Origin: Nothopassalora personata
Lineage: Eukaryota > Ascomycota > Dothideomycetes > Mycosphaerellales > Mycosphaerellaceae
DNA: 64,000 nt
Reading direction: 5' to 3'
Assembly: GCA_033816765.1 (NCBI GenBank)
Contig: CM066287.1
Location: 7,688,001-7,752,000 of the forward strand
Shown here: one piece after another, positions 11,467-21,854 of the stretch
How the letters are laid out: each line of letters begins with the position of its first letter
How positions within the stretch are numbered: the stretch's first letter is position 1
Program-made: the position numbers and the translations under genes
Notes under the pieces: generated by a model
The model's database searches: none
What the model was told of the DNA's origin: nothing
Seen by the model: the letters and a program-made list of their open reading frames with translations, nothing else

Positions 11467-11718
11467 GCTGCTGTCTGAGCTCGCTGCTGCTTAGTGGTTG
11501 CTTCATTCATGGTGCTTCAAGTGGTCGATGTGTAGGTGCCAAGGTACTGCGGCGGTGGTGACTGCTGGTGCTTCTGGCCCTGGCGGCATGTGGACCACAA
11601 CAGATACACAAGCGCTTGATCAGAAGGCTCCTTCAGATTCCTCAGCAAGATCATTTCGATTCTCTGCCACGGCGAGACGGTGTAGCGCTCGTATCTGTAG
11701 CACGTAGAGCCGCGAAAG

Positions 11719-14436
11719 TCAAGGAAGTCCCTCATACGCACCCAGCGGACTAGGATCCGCTATTCTCAACCACTCTCCATTAAAGGCATTGACCAGCCAG
11801 TCCCTCAGCTTTCCGTACACAACAGCATTGGCATTGTGGAAGTAGATGCTGTGGTCGCTATCTGGGAAGACATGCACATCATAGTTGTGCACATTCGCCA
11901 GGTCTAGCTTGTCGAGCAGCGCAAGCGTATTCTGAAAGTGAACATTGTCGTCGCTAAAACCATGCATGACGAGGAAGCGCACATTAGCCGCGAGGCCTGC
12001 GGTGTCCGTGATGGTGGCGTTTTCGTAGCCTCCTGGGTTGTTTTGAGGAGTATGCATGTAACGCTCGGTATAGATCGAGTCGTAGTAGCGCCAGTCTGTG
12101 ACGGGTGCGACGGCCATTCCGTACTTGAAGGTGTTACCGGCATCCATCTCGATGGCCTTGAGGGTCAAGAAACCACCATAACTCCAGCCCCAAATGGCCA
12201 TACGCTCTCCATCAACGTATTTCTTCTGCTTCCACATCTTCGCGGCCTCGATTTGAGAGTAAGCCTCCCAGTATCCGATGTTGTCTCGCACAATAGTTTT
12301 CTGCTTGCGTCCTTGGTAGCCAGTTCCGAGACCGTCAAGGGTGACAACGATGTAGCCTAGATTGCTTGCTACGTATGACTGAAAGTCCACAGAGAACTTG
12401 CGATTCACGTTTTGGTAGCCAGGGCCGTTGTACAGCTGGAAGAGGACAGGGTACTTCTTCTTCTCGTTGAAATGTGGTGGGCGCCGTTCGAGGATGTTGA
12501 GATCAAAGCCCTCCACGTTGATTGTCGAATAGATCTCAATCGGCAGCTCGGTCTTCTTGGCCAGTTCGCTGAGAGCTTTATTGTCTTCAATTGTAATCTC
12601 GGCCAGTCCTTGCCTGTTCGTTGGAGTAGCCTGAATCTTCTGCCATGGAATGCCAGGGCCCTGGTACGACAGTAGCATGAATTGGCTCCCTATAGAGAAG
12701 GACGCAGAGTAGTAGCCGATCTCCTCGGTGTTAGTGACGTGCTTGACGCTGTTCGGCCCGTCTTTCAGTGTGCATGTGTAGACGTGTCTTTGCGTACTGC
12801 CAGCCTTGGTGCCGATAAAGTAGACCACATTCTGGATTATGTCAACAGCGGAAGGGCCCTCCACCACTTCCCACTCTCCACCGGTCAGCATCTTGGGCTC
12901 TGGGTTGTCCAAAGGCGTGAAATATGCCAAATGGTCGAAGTTCTCGTGAACGATAGTGTCGATGTAGCCATCGTGTAAGCGACCATTGCTACGATCAGCC
13001 GGAACGAACTTGGTGGTGTGGGAGATCTCAACCCAGCCGCCGTCCAGCTTGCGAACATCTCTCTCGCGTACAGTCTTGCCTGTGCGCTCAACAGCGTCCA
13101 CTAAAATCACTTTGAGGATGTCACTCTCTCTGTTGGTAGATCGGATGAGTACCTTTCCGGTGTCGCCTGCCCAGACAACTTCAGTGATGAGGCGATCGTT
13201 GTTTGCGAAGTCGTTCTCAATAGGCACTGTGAAAACTTCGACTCTTTCAACATCGTAGAACATTAAGCTAACAGTCGACATTGGAGCTCCAGCCTTCGGA
13301 TATTTGATATGTCGAACGTCGGGATAATTTTCTTCGCCAGCCTTCTTCTTCTTCCCCGTAGGACTGCTGAAGAAGTATTGGACTGGAAATGTTGGCACAT
13401 TGCTCTCGTCCGTCCGGAAGAACGCCACGAACTTTCCATCGCCGCTCCACCAGGTAGCACCTCCCTCAGCGAGCACTTCCTCTTCATAGACCCAATCAGG
13501 AATACCGTAGAAGAGATCAGTACCGCCGTCTGATGTGATGGGATCAACAGTGTTGCGGTCAAGATGCCTGATGAACATGTTGTTGTCTCGGGTAAAGACT
13601 ACAGTTTTGCTGTCTGGACTCCAAGTTGCCAGTTGAACACGACCGTCAGGCTTCGCGGGATCCAGCGGCTCTCCAGTCTGCGTATCCACGTCGAAGATCC
13701 AATACAAGCCAGTATTGCTGTGCCTCCAATTGCTCTGGTAGTCGCTCTGCACGAGCACATGCCTGTGATCAGGACTTGGCCATGCATTGTGCACAGTCAC
13801 CGACACGCCATTGACGACGAAGAAACCAGCCTTCATCAAAGTGATGCTGTGCTCTCTCTGCACCGAGATATCCTGGCCCCGATATCGCACGTCCTCGACA
13901 ACCAAGTAGTCGCGGCCATTACCACCTCCTCGCTCTAGGAGCAATCCATCCTCGCCATCCGGACCAGCTACCCAGTTCAAGGAGTGGCTTGTCGGCGACC
14001 ATGCGCCATGTAACACTTGGTCTAAAGTAATCTTCTTGCCATTTCCGGTGGTACTCGTAGCGTGAGGATCGTGCGGGCGAGACGAGTGCGGCACATGCCT
14101 GTCCTGACCAAGGAACAGGAACAGAGCAGCTACCCAGCCCACCAAGCCAATGGCAACCAGAATGTACAAGACTCGTCGAAAAGTCCTGTCCGCTGGCTTC
14201 ACTGGTCGCTGCCATGCCAGGTGCTCTTCCATGTCCATATCGTCTGCCCCTTCATGTGATTTGTCTGAGTATCGGGCCTCTGTAGCCCGGATCGCTGCCG
14301 TGTCTGATGCGTGTTCCAGCACGAAGGACGTGGTCGACGCGGATGACACTGAAGGGCGACCCATTCCTTCGTGTGATTCTCGCAGGTCGCCTGATGTTGT
14401 CAGCGGTATCGCCTCGTCCGTGTCGCTGCGAGCCAT
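11719..14436 (-). CDS. Dipeptidyl aminopeptidase, type IV family, membrane-anchored
   Basis: Serine exopeptidase (MEROPS S9B) releasing X-Pro or X-Ala dipeptides; fungal members sit in the vacuolar membrane (DAP2/dapB) or Golgi (STE13). Single exon, 905 residues from the ATG at 14436 (an in-frame TTG upstream is not a normal start). There is a cytosolic N-terminus of ~88 residues and a signal anchor at about 89-110 ([20 protein letters not shown]). A beta-propeller domain follows and contains the DWVYEEEV motif of the DPP4 family. The C-terminal alpha/beta-hydrolase has the nucleophile elbow GWSYGG (Ser ~752), Asp ~830 in FSDDNVHF and His ~862 in DSDHSIYF, so the triad is complete. The length and anchor fit DapB/Dap2 rather than secreted DPP IV. 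A 16-bp minisatellite lies ~170 bp upstream of the start. Confidence 0.95.
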   Translation of the reverse strand: MARSDTDEAIPLTTSGDLRESHEGMGRPSVSSASTTSFVLEHASDTAAIRATEARYSDKSHEGADDMDMEEHLAWQRPVKPADRTFRRVLYILVAIGLVGWVAALFLFLGQDRHVPHSSRPHDPHATSTTGNGKKITLDQVLHGAWSPTSHSLNWVAGPDGEDGLLLERGGGNGRDYLVVEDVRYRGQDISVQREHSITLMKAGFFVVNGVSVTVHNAWPSPDHRHVLVQSDYQSNWRHSNTGLYWIFDVDTQTGEPLDPAKPDGRVQLATWSPDSKTVVFTRDNNMFIRHLDRNTVDPITSDGGTDLFYGIPDWVYEEEVLAEGGATWWSGDGKFVAFFRTDESNVPTFPVQYFFSSPTGKKKKAGEENYPDVRHIKYPKAGAPMSTVSLMFYDVERVEVFTVPIENDFANNDRLITEVVWAGDTGKVLIRSTNRESDILKVILVDAVERTGKTVRERDVRKLDGGWVEISHTTKFVPADRSNGRLHDGYIDTIVHENFDHLAYFTPLDNPEPKMLTGGEWEVVEGPSAVDIIQNVVYFIGTKAGSTQRHVYTCTLKDGPNSVKHVTNTEEIGYYSASFSIGSQFMLLSYQGPGIPWQKIQATPTNRQGLAEITIEDNKALSELAKKTELPIEIYSTINVEGFDLNILERRPPHFNEKKKYPVLFQLYNGPGYQNVNRKFSVDFQSYVASNLGYIVVTLDGLGTGYQGRKQKTIVRDNIGYWEAYSQIEAAKMWKQKKYVDGERMAIWGWSYGGFLTLKAIEMDAGNTFKYGMAVAPVTDWRYYDSIYTERYMHTPQNNPGGYENATITDTAGLAANVRFLVMHGFSDDNVHFQNTLALLDKLDLANVHNYDVHVFPDSDHSIYFHNANAVVYGKLRDWLVNAFNGEWLRIADPSPLGAYEGLP

Positions 14437-14604
14437 GACGGATACTCCAACGGTGGACAACGGGTTGCCGTCAATTGCGCTGCGCCAACAATGAAACGAT
14501 GTAATAAAGCAGTAGCGGTCTCCTCTATCAAATCGCGGCGAGGTCGCTTCCTCTGGTCACCACAGCAATGCACCCCACCCCGTAAACAGCACACCAGCCT
14601 CCTG

Positions 14605-14734
14605 CCAGTGTAGTTGAATGCCAGTAAAGTCGAATGCCAGTGTAGTTGAATGCAAGTGTAGTTGAATGCAAGTGTAGTTGAATGCCAGTGTAGTTGAATG
14701 CCAGTGTAGTTGAATGCCAGTGTGGTAGTTGAAG
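14605..14734. repeat. 16-bp minisatellite, seven units plus one imperfect unit
   Basis: Tandem array of the unit CCAGTGTAGTTGAATG. Units begin at 14605, 14621, 14637, 14653, 14669, 14685 and 14701; the last unit at 14717 is altered. Units 4 and 5 share CAAG in place of CCAG, and unit 2 has three changes. The array lies in the 593-bp space between the dipeptidyl peptidase start and the epimerase stop, where the peptidase promoter should be. It has no coding sense. Confidence 0.95.
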
Positions 14735-15029
14735 TGCAGGTCACACGAGACAAAGAAGTTCGCGTCTGGTTCGGCATCGCCGCAGATCATCAATGCCGCT
14801 CCATTGACAACCCGACCCGATGCTGCCGACTTCGTGAGACAATGACTCGAGCACCAATGTTTGAAATTGTAGGGCAAAGGCCGGATGCTGCTCTCTACTA
14901 ATCTATCTGAAGAGTGCCCGTCATAAGAAACGTCCATGGACATTTACACTGGACTCTTCCTGCATTCACTTCATCATATACTGCAGCTATCCATTTGGCC
15001 TGCAACACCTACAGCCTGCTGTCCGATAG

Positions 15030-15887
15030 TCATCGACGCTTCTCAACAGCCTGCCTGAGCGCTTCGATGACCTGACTTGGGTCCTGTGCGCCAAACACTG
15101 CACTGCCAGCCACAATCACATTGGCGCCTGCATCTGCCGCTGTGTCGATCGTCTTCTCACTGAGACCCCCGTCCACCTCAATGTTCAGATTGGGGTACCG
15201 CTTCCTCAGTGCTTCAACCTTCGGCATCATATCGTGCATGAACTTCTGGCCGCCAAATCCAGGCTCTACTGTCATGACGAGTGCCATCTAGGAAGTAGTC
15301 AGTAAGGAACGACTTGACTTCCGTGCCACACTTACATCCGGCACCTCATCCTTGTTCGGGTTGTCCAAGATGTCGTATAACACATCCACCTCCGTCTTCG
15401 GCTTGATGGCGATGCCAGCCCTCATGCCTTGATCGTGGATGAACTTGATCATCTCTTTCGGGTTGGTCTTGCTCTCACTTTGCTCCTGCGGCGACTCTGC
15501 CGCAGTCGATGCTACAGCAGCCTCGTAGTGGAAACAGTACAGATCGCAACCAGCCTTCTTGAACTCTTTCACCCATTTCTTCGGCTACTGCGCCCGTCAG
15601 CATGACGCCCTTGCTCTTCAATGCTGCTCCTGTTCCCTTCGTACCTCAGCGATCATCATGTGGCAGTCAAAGGTTCCCTTGCCGAAGGCTTCCTTCGGTC
15701 GGTCTACATGCGAGCGGATCATGGTCACCACGGGAGGGCCAAATGTCATGTTTGGCACAAAGTGGCCGTCCATAATGTCCACATGCAGCCAATCTGCGCC
15801 CTGGTCGACGGTATCTGAGCATGCCTTGCCGAGAGCGCCAAAGTCCGCACTGAGGATGGAAGGCGCAATGATTGCTACGGGCGCCAT
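15030..15887 (-). CDS. RPE1: Ribulose-phosphate 3-epimerase
   Basis: Cytosolic pentose phosphate pathway enzyme interconverting D-ribulose 5-phosphate and D-xylulose 5-phosphate. Three exons (15645-15887, 15336-15584, 15030-15287) with introns of 60 and 48 bp give 249 residues, normal for the family. The TIM-barrel begins [32 protein letters not shown] carries the metal/acid residues of the active site, FDCHMM the next metal-binding His, [12 protein letters not shown] the phosphate/catalytic loop, and [12 protein letters not shown] the second catalytic Asp. The C-terminal phosphate-binding segment is [15 protein letters not shown]. All catalytic motifs are present. Both introns have GTANG donors and TAG acceptors. 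Confidence 0.96.
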
Positions 15888-16842
15888 GGTCGAGATGGCT
15901 GTGGCAGAGGACAGGCGGATGTGCGTGTCGCTGGACGTTCTGGGGGTTGAATGACGATCACCAAGACTTCTCAACGGAGGAGAGAACAGTGTCAATGGAC
16001 GACAGTCCACGCACACGCCTGACTGCTTCGACAATCTTTTCCACAAGGTCTTGAGGTTGTTGATGCCGTAGGAAGATGGTCATGGCAGCGGGCCGACGTC
16101 ACGCGCCATCATCGTCACTTCCTTCTCTACACTTCGGGAAATTGCACCTCGTTTCTGGCAGTGGCTAGCATGCCGACTACAGTATTAATTAAATACATGT
16201 CGCAGCTCCCTGTAGTTCTACGCTTGTAAGTTGTTTCATTGGCGCCCAATTTAGAATCTAATAAGCGCCCTCTCAAAGCCGCAGCAATTCTTCTTCAGCG
16301 CTTCCTCTTGTTAGCCACGTGGCACCCATCCCCCATTCGTCAGGCAGCATTTTTGGCCAGGGCTGCAAGATGCCCGCCGTCCGTGGAGAATTGATCTGCT
16401 GAACACCAACCAACCAGACAGACAGTCGGATCACGATGCGGCTCAACTTTAGCGCCGGCGTGGACCACGACGTGGTCGCATGAGGATGGGAGGGAATCCT
16501 GCTAATAACCGCCCGGCTGCGCGCTCAGTTTGCTGGCACACTGGGCGCGACATTGACTGGCGCTACCATGCTGGTGAGACGTGCACGTCTCGGCCTGTAT
16601 AAGGAAGGGCCTCTGCTGCAAAAAACAGTCTGCTGGCTCTTCCTCGTTGGTCTACTGTACTGCTTCTCTGATCGTGCTGTTCGGCCGATTCCGCTCTCTT
16701 TTCGCTTTGCTTTCTTCTTTTGGCGTACATACTCACTGCTTCGTTAATCGAAGTCTATACATGATCCTTGCCGCAGGTCGGCATACAGTCGTTCAAATAT
16801 CAGAAAAACAAAAGGAGTCGTCATTGAGCCTGGCAGACCGAC
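15888..16842. promoter_or_regulatory. Divergent promoter region
   Basis: 955 bp between the divergent starts of the epimerase and methyltransferase genes. A TATA-like tgtataagg occurs at about 16597 on the methyltransferase side, followed by pyrimidine-rich leader sequence (16630-16740). Assignment is by orientation. Confidence 0.5.
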
Positions 16843-19539
16843 ATGGCTAACATCACTTTGCAACCCACCGCATATCCATCCTCCGCGCTGGTCCGCACTA
16901 ATGGAGGCCCACGTAATACAGTAATAGAAGATGCACCTCAAGTCTCGCTCCGGAGAGCACCACCTCAACGACTACAGCCACGGACACTCGTGATTTCCCC
17001 AGTAAGCGACGACTCTCCACCAACTCCCAAGGCCGACATCTCGAACACTCGGGCGATGACGATGGAGAGCAGCCCGAGTCTTAGCGTCTCTGACTCCGAA
17101 TCAGACCAGAGCTCGCTCTGGAGCAAGCGAAGCTCAAAGAGTTTCGACGAGCTTTACGACATATCAGAAAGTGACTCGGAGGAGGTGCCCATCAAGCTCT
17201 CCACATCAGTCAAGAAGCGCGTGGGTAGCAAGGACCCAAAGGCCAGATGCCCGTCCTTGGTAATCCCGTCGCCAGGTCAATGGCCAACGATTGAGAAGCT
17301 CAGATCCGCATCAGCACTTTCTCCACCAATTCAAGTGAGCTTGTCGCCGGCGATCCTCTCGAGACTACAGGACCGTAGCCTACGCATTCCCAGCAACTCA
17401 TCTGCTCCTTCACTTGACGGCAGCTTAACCTCTGAGGAACCTGCAAACTCAAGCTGTCCTTCGACACCAGACATCCAAGGCCCCATCGACGACGACAATT
17501 CATGGGAACCCAACGTACGCCTCAGCAGGTCCGCAATCGACCTCTTGCAGCACATCCATGGAGAAGACCAACAGGACTCACAGCAGACCGTGATCGAGAT
17601 TCCCGATGAGGCAATGGAGGAGATGAGGGAGATTGTAGACTCGCCGCCGATCACAGGAAGGTTTAAGATAAACACTTCGAGCTTGGTACCTCGAGACCCG
17701 AATGAGGCTGACGACGAGCTGTCGGCACTGTCAGTACCTTCACCAGGTGGCTTTTTCGCCTCACTCGATTCCACCCTCGCTCGCGAGGCCTGGGCAGCAG
17801 CCGACACTGGTCCGAACACAAGCACTGCCACTGAATTCTATGGCGTGCCTTTCCGACAAAGCGAGACTGCGCCACTGCCGACTAGCACTGCACTGTCGTT
17901 CTACAAACTGCCGTGGCACTCACGCCCCGAGAACACAGTTGAGCATGTCGTGGCACTTGCCTCCCCAGCAAGCACACAAGACCCGATCACTGCAAGAAAG
18001 GTCCTCTTCTCGCCCACCCATTTCATTGAAGAAGTCGAAGAAATTGATGAGACGTACGATGACGCGCTGAAGCAGAATGCATCTGCCAACCTTGACCGCA
18101 CAGCTTCATGGCTGACTGCTCAAGATGCATACATGCAGGCCATTTGCGAAGAAGATCACGTAGCGCAGAGCTTCCAAGATGTCGAGGGTGCTGTCCCAAG
18201 CACTCCCATCGGCCAAGCTTTCACCTTGGAAGATACCTCACCAGGCAAGAAGTCCGTGCGATTCGCGGATGTGCAGGCTGAGTCGCCAGCGGCATTGTCG
18301 GCTTCGAGCCCAGCTGACAAGAAGCGCGTCTCGCCTATCCACGATGGCACATTCTGGGAGGCGTGGCGACACACCAAGCGGTCGCAGCGCGCTCGCGATG
18401 CGTTTGCGCACCGTCAAGCGAGAGCCGAAGCTGACCATGTCAACCGTGTCAGCTTGCAGAAGCAACACGCAGACCAGCTGAATGGCAGGTACGAGATCAC
18501 CTATGCCGATCGACCCGCGCCTCAACGTCCTGTCTCATCGTTTCTACCAGTCGCCGCAGAAGACGAGAGGAAGGAGCTCATTGCCAAAGCCGATCGCGAG
18601 AGACAAGCTCTTGAGCAATTGCGGTCTTCGTCGTGGCACCTCGCTGCACAGAGGGAAGTCAACGGGGGCAGACTATTGACCAGCCCGATCGTGCAGAGCT
18701 TCAAGGGTCGCAAGGACGTCTCAATCCTCGATCTGGCAGGTCAAGTACACTGCAGCTGGGCATGGACCGTTGCTCACGACCACCCAGAGGCAGCTGTCTA
18801 CACCACTGTCTCCTCCGATGCTGAAGCTCACGTCGCCTCCCTCGATGGTCCACCGAACCACTTCGTCGTCACGTCTTCAAAGTTGTGGGAGCTACCATTC
18901 GAAGACAATCTATTCGATGTTGTCTCGGCGCGCAACCTCTACACACACCTCAAAACAACCTGGCCAAAGGGATCCGCCGCTGATGAGTGGGATCTTACTC
19001 TTCGTGAATGCTTGCGAGTTCTGAAGCCTGGAGGTTATCTCGAGTTCGACTTGCTTGATGCTGAGCTGGTCCACGCCGAGGCAGTCAGCCAAGCAATTGG
19101 GGTTGAGTTCGCCTTCAATCTGAAGACTCGCGGCTACGAGCCATGCTCCGGCAAGAGCTTCCTGCCACGCCTGAAGCGAGCTGGATTTTGCGAAATCAAG
19201 CGTGCCTGGATGGTGCTCCCAGTGGCCGATGCCTTGCCGCAATGGAGCGATTCTGGCGAAGGTGCTGTAGCCAACGTCGAGCTGTCAATTGCTACGGATG
19301 GTACCGTCACCGAGTACGCCCCGCCACTCACTGGCAGCACCAAGGACGTTCGCGCCGTGACTGGTCTTGTGGGGGCCAGAATGTGGGAGCAGTGGATGCT
19401 CAAGCTCAATAGTGAGATGGGACGCAGTGAGAAGCTTGTTCTTGATAATGTTGCAAAGTCGTTGGAGGAGGGTGGAAAGGGCAATGCTGGGTGGAGATTG
19501 CTGGTTGGCTGGGCGAGGAAGGCCTCGAGAGAGGTGTAA
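16843..19539 (+). CDS. SAM-dependent methyltransferase-domain protein with long disordered N-terminus
   Basis: Single-exon protein of 898 residues. The first ~600 residues are Ser/Pro/Asp-rich and look disordered. The C-terminal ~280 residues form a class I methyltransferase fold. Motif I is SILDLAGQVHCSWAW (about 627-641), in which the usual G-x-G-x-G loop is replaced by LAGQ..SWAW, as I recall for a filamentous-fungal subgroup. LPFEDNLFDVVSARN (about 683-697) is the post-II region, and CLRVLKPGGYLEFDLLD (about 723-739) is motif III. The C-terminus includes GARMWEQWMLKLN. Substrate unknown. It is not LaeA on length or motif. Clusters of acidic and SP/TP sites in the N-terminus suggest phosphorylation. 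Confidence 0.78.
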   Translation: MANITLQPTAYPSSALVRTNGGPRNTVIEDAPQVSLRRAPPQRLQPRTLVISPVSDDSPPTPKADISNTRAMTMESSPSLSVSDSESDQSSLWSKRSSKSFDELYDISESDSEEVPIKLSTSVKKRVGSKDPKARCPSLVIPSPGQWPTIEKLRSASALSPPIQVSLSPAILSRLQDRSLRIPSNSSAPSLDGSLTSEEPANSSCPSTPDIQGPIDDDNSWEPNVRLSRSAIDLLQHIHGEDQQDSQQTVIEIPDEAMEEMREIVDSPPITGRFKINTSSLVPRDPNEADDELSALSVPSPGGFFASLDSTLAREAWAAADTGPNTSTATEFYGVPFRQSETAPLPTSTALSFYKLPWHSRPENTVEHVVALASPASTQDPITARKVLFSPTHFIEEVEEIDETYDDALKQNASANLDRTASWLTAQDAYMQAICEEDHVAQSFQDVEGAVPSTPIGQAFTLEDTSPGKKSVRFADVQAESPAALSASSPADKKRVSPIHDGTFWEAWRHTKRSQRARDAFAHRQARAEADHVNRVSLQKQHADQLNGRYEITYADRPAPQRPVSSFLPVAAEDERKELIAKADRERQALEQLRSSSWHLAAQREVNGGRLLTSPIVQSFKGRKDVSILDLAGQVHCSWAWTVAHDHPEAAVYTTVSSDAEAHVASLDGPPNHFVVTSSKLWELPFEDNLFDVVSARNLYTHLKTTWPKGSAADEWDLTLRECLRVLKPGGYLEFDLLDAELVHAEAVSQAIGVEFAFNLKTRGYEPCSGKSFLPRLKRAGFCEIKRAWMVLPVADALPQWSDSGEGAVANVELSIATDGTVTEYAPPLTGSTKDVRAVTGLVGARMWEQWMLKLNSEMGRSEKLVLDNVAKSLEEGGKGNAGWRLLVGWARKASREV

Positions 19540-19819
19540 GGTGCACCTTTGGAGATGAAGTCTCATGAAAACACACGTTATCAGAGAACCTAATAATGGC
19601 CGTAATTCTCACTCGTATCCGACCTGCTACCTACTGTCTTCACACTTTTTGCATGCCTTTTTTCCCACCAGTTTTTGACACCTCAGGCTCAGATCTAAGG
19701 ACCGTGCGCAAGTGACGATCCCAAGCATTAGTTAAGGTACCGTGCACTTCAACTTCCTGCCTTGCAAACAATGCGGCCACCACCACGATAATCCCGCGAC
19801 TGACACGAACCTCGCAACC

Positions 19820-20310
19820 ATGCTGTTCTTCAGCTTCTTCAAGACTCTGGTCAACCACGAAGTCACCGTCGAGCTCAAGAACGACATTTCAATCCGAGGT
19901 ACATTGAAGAGCGTGGATCAATATTTGAACATCAAGCTGGATGACATTTCGGTAGTGGAGGAGTTGAAATACCCCCATTTGGTGAGTTGGAGACATGGTT
20001 GAAGAGCATGGACCGGAGATCGAGGAGGTGGGGGGCAACCGCGGGAAAAAGAGGCCATGTGTTTAGGCGGGACATGGACTGACGAGATATGCACACAGAG
20101 CTCGGTCAAGAACGTCTTTATTCGAGGCAGCGTGGTGCGATATGTCCATCTGCCTGCTGCGGCGGTAGATACACCGCTGCTGGAAGATGCTACTCGGAGG
20201 GGTATGTCACAAAATCGGTGCTGGGTCACTGCTGGTGCGCTACATCCAAGGAGCTGACACGGGTTAAAGAGGCATCACAAACGGCCGCGAAAGCCAAGCA
20301 GGGAGCTTGA
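19820..20310 (+). CDS. LSM2: U6 snRNA-associated Sm-like protein LSm2
   Basis: Component of the LSm2-8 ring (U6 snRNP, nucleus) and the LSm1-7 ring (mRNA decay, cytoplasm). Three exons (19820-19981, 20099-20201, 20270-20310) encode 101 residues. The start [20 protein letters not shown] is almost invariant in LSm2. The Sm1 motif continues through [20 protein letters not shown], and Sm2 is [14 protein letters not shown] after the first splice. Intron 1 is 117 bp and intron 2 is 68 bp; both have GTGAGT/GTATGT donors. The length fits the family (about 95 residues). Confidence 0.96.
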
Positions 20311-21316
20311 AGGGCATGATCGTATGCGAAGTAATTTCGAGATACTACACACCACACCGAAGGGCACGGCTCCCGCTGACTCTGCGGAGAAGCGGCGGAA
20401 AGAGAAGCAGCACAAAGAAAGCAGCCGGCAGCATCGAAAACCAGTGCCACCAGAGATGCATGACGGGGTATCTGGTTAATATCGGACGCGGCTGGAATAG
20501 CTGAGGAATGCTGCTGTACACACTCTTGAGAGTGAATGCACAGCGAGAGCATATATTTCAATCAAGTTCTGGTTTCCTACCAATGATCCGCTCACAGCCG
20601 TACTGTCTATGCGATGCCGATACGGCCATCCTTGCCTTGGCCCACATGTTTCCACTTGAACACCTGATTCTTCAACTACAGACCAAGATGAAGGTACACG
20701 GCGTACAAGCGGGCATAAAGCAGATCGAGGCGTGTTACACAGCAGCAATCCTCCCAATTCCACACATCCCGCCACAATACCGGGCAAAGCCGCCGCGCCT
20801 TGCCATGGCCCATCTTAGCTTTCAATCATGACCATGCAGCATATATCTATGATGAAGCCAACGTCCATACTTACGGATATACGCGAACGATCCCTCTGAC
20901 GGCCGACGCAACCGGCCTGGCAGGACCGCGGCACAAGTCGTACTTGATATGAGATGAGAAGCAACAAAATGGTGTAATTCCTGTCTACTCAACGACTTTT
21001 ATCGATCTTCGCATAATACGGCCGCTGAGGATTACGCAGTACAAGGCCTGGTCTCCGGGTAGACGAGACGGTGTTCGTGACCAGACCTGTCATTAAGGCT
21101 TCGACTAGTTGCCGCAGATGAAGTATGGTTTTCAGCGGTCATGAGAGGTTTGGGCTCACGGCAGTGCATGCCATGGTCGATACAAAAACAAGAGCCCAGC
21201 TTTCCAAGTGACGGGACTGGGTTCGAGCATGTGTGAAACTCGTGGTTCACGACGAAAAAGAAGCGAGCAATAGCGCTCTATATTTCTCTGAAGAGTAGTA
21301 GGACCGCAAGAAAAGC
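20311..21316. other. Intergenic region
   Basis: Between the 3' end of LSM2 and the 3' end of the leftward tRNA gene. ORFs of up to 111 codons overlap on opposite strands and have no recognisable features. Nothing else seen. Confidence 0.5.
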
Positions 21317-21321
21317 AAAAA
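21317..21321 (-). terminator. RNA polymerase III terminator (T5)
   Basis: Five T on the minus strand begin two bases past the tRNA discriminator, with a second T4 run at 21311-21314. This is the standard Pol III stop and argues that the gene is expressed. Confidence 0.8.
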
Positions 21322-21323
21322 GT

Positions 21324-21462
21324 TGACCGACGCAGGGATCGAACTGTGACATTGTTAGGGCGTGCACTTCATAGAATTGCCGTGATGTAATGATGCTTAC
21401 CCTGCAATCTCTTGATACCAGCGAGGTCGTAGTCAAGCGCCTTGCCATTGGGCCAGCCGGCC
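21324..21462 (-). tRNA. tRNA-Arg(ACG) with two introns, one of mRNA type in the T arm
   Basis: Read on the minus strand, removal of two insertions gives a perfect 72-nt cloverleaf. The acceptor GGCCGGC pairs with GTCGGTC (two G-T pairs), and the discriminator is A. The D stem is GCC/GGC with A14, G18-G19 and A21. The anticodon stem is CTTGA/TCAAG with loop CTACGA+A (anticodon ACG), the variable loop is AGATT, and the T stem is GCAGG/CCTGC with loop TTCGATC. The first insertion is the usual 10-nt tRNA intron after position 37 (21417-21426). The second is 57 nt between positions 53 and 54 (21344-21400), with mRNA-intron signals. The A box TGGCCCAATGG matches consensus. The insertion splits the B box, but the intron's last bases leave AGTTCGATCCC. 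A Pol III terminator (TTTTT) starts two bases after the discriminator. CCA is not encoded, as expected. Confidence 0.88.
21344..21400 (-). other. Spliceosomal-type intron inside tRNA-Arg
   Basis: 57 bp beginning GTAAGC and ending ACAG, with the branch-site consensus CCCTAAC about 11 nt before the 3' end. Length, donor, branch site and acceptor all match the mRNA introns of neighbouring genes. Its precise removal restores the T stem and T loop. No bulge-helix-bulge expected by tRNA endonuclease is evident at its borders. The same intron type is known in U6 snRNA genes of some yeasts, another Pol III product. That it is spliced by the spliceosome is inference. Confidence 0.75.
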
Positions 21463-21854
21463 TAAATCAATCGAAGTGATGAGGTAAACCGGGTGCTAGT
21501 TAGATCATAAGCTAGAAGAAACACAGCTCATGTGAGTGGAGCTTTGCTGAAAATTTCTGATGCCGAGGTCGAGCCACTCCTGGAGCTTCCAAATGCAATC
21601 ACCAGAAAGCTTTTGGAAAGGCACGACTTCAGTAGACAGATTCCATGATAGCGATAGTTCGCTCATGCAATAGGTTCGAAAGTTGGCCAACTTGACCCAG
21701 CGTTAAGCCTGTGGTACATGATCACGTGCTGTCTAGCAGTTCGAGGATGTTTACCGCTGTCAGAATGTCCAGCGATTCTCAATTGCATTGAGAAGATTTC
21801 AGAAAAAGAAAGCCTAGACTACAGGAAACTGTGGAAGGCCTGAAAGAAGGCGTT
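21463..21854. other. Intergenic region
   Basis: Upstream of the tRNA and downstream of the coiled-coil gene. A 61-codon minus ORF (21505-21690) has no recognisable feature. Nothing else seen. Confidence 0.4.

Noticed and set aside
14400..14943. Minus-strand ORFs with His/Thr repeats
   Set aside because: Translation of the 16-bp minisatellite in successive frames, not a protein gene.
21181..21240. Possible second tRNA around ctgggttcgagcatg
   Set aside because: Only a B-box-like string; no acceptor or D arm can be folded around it.
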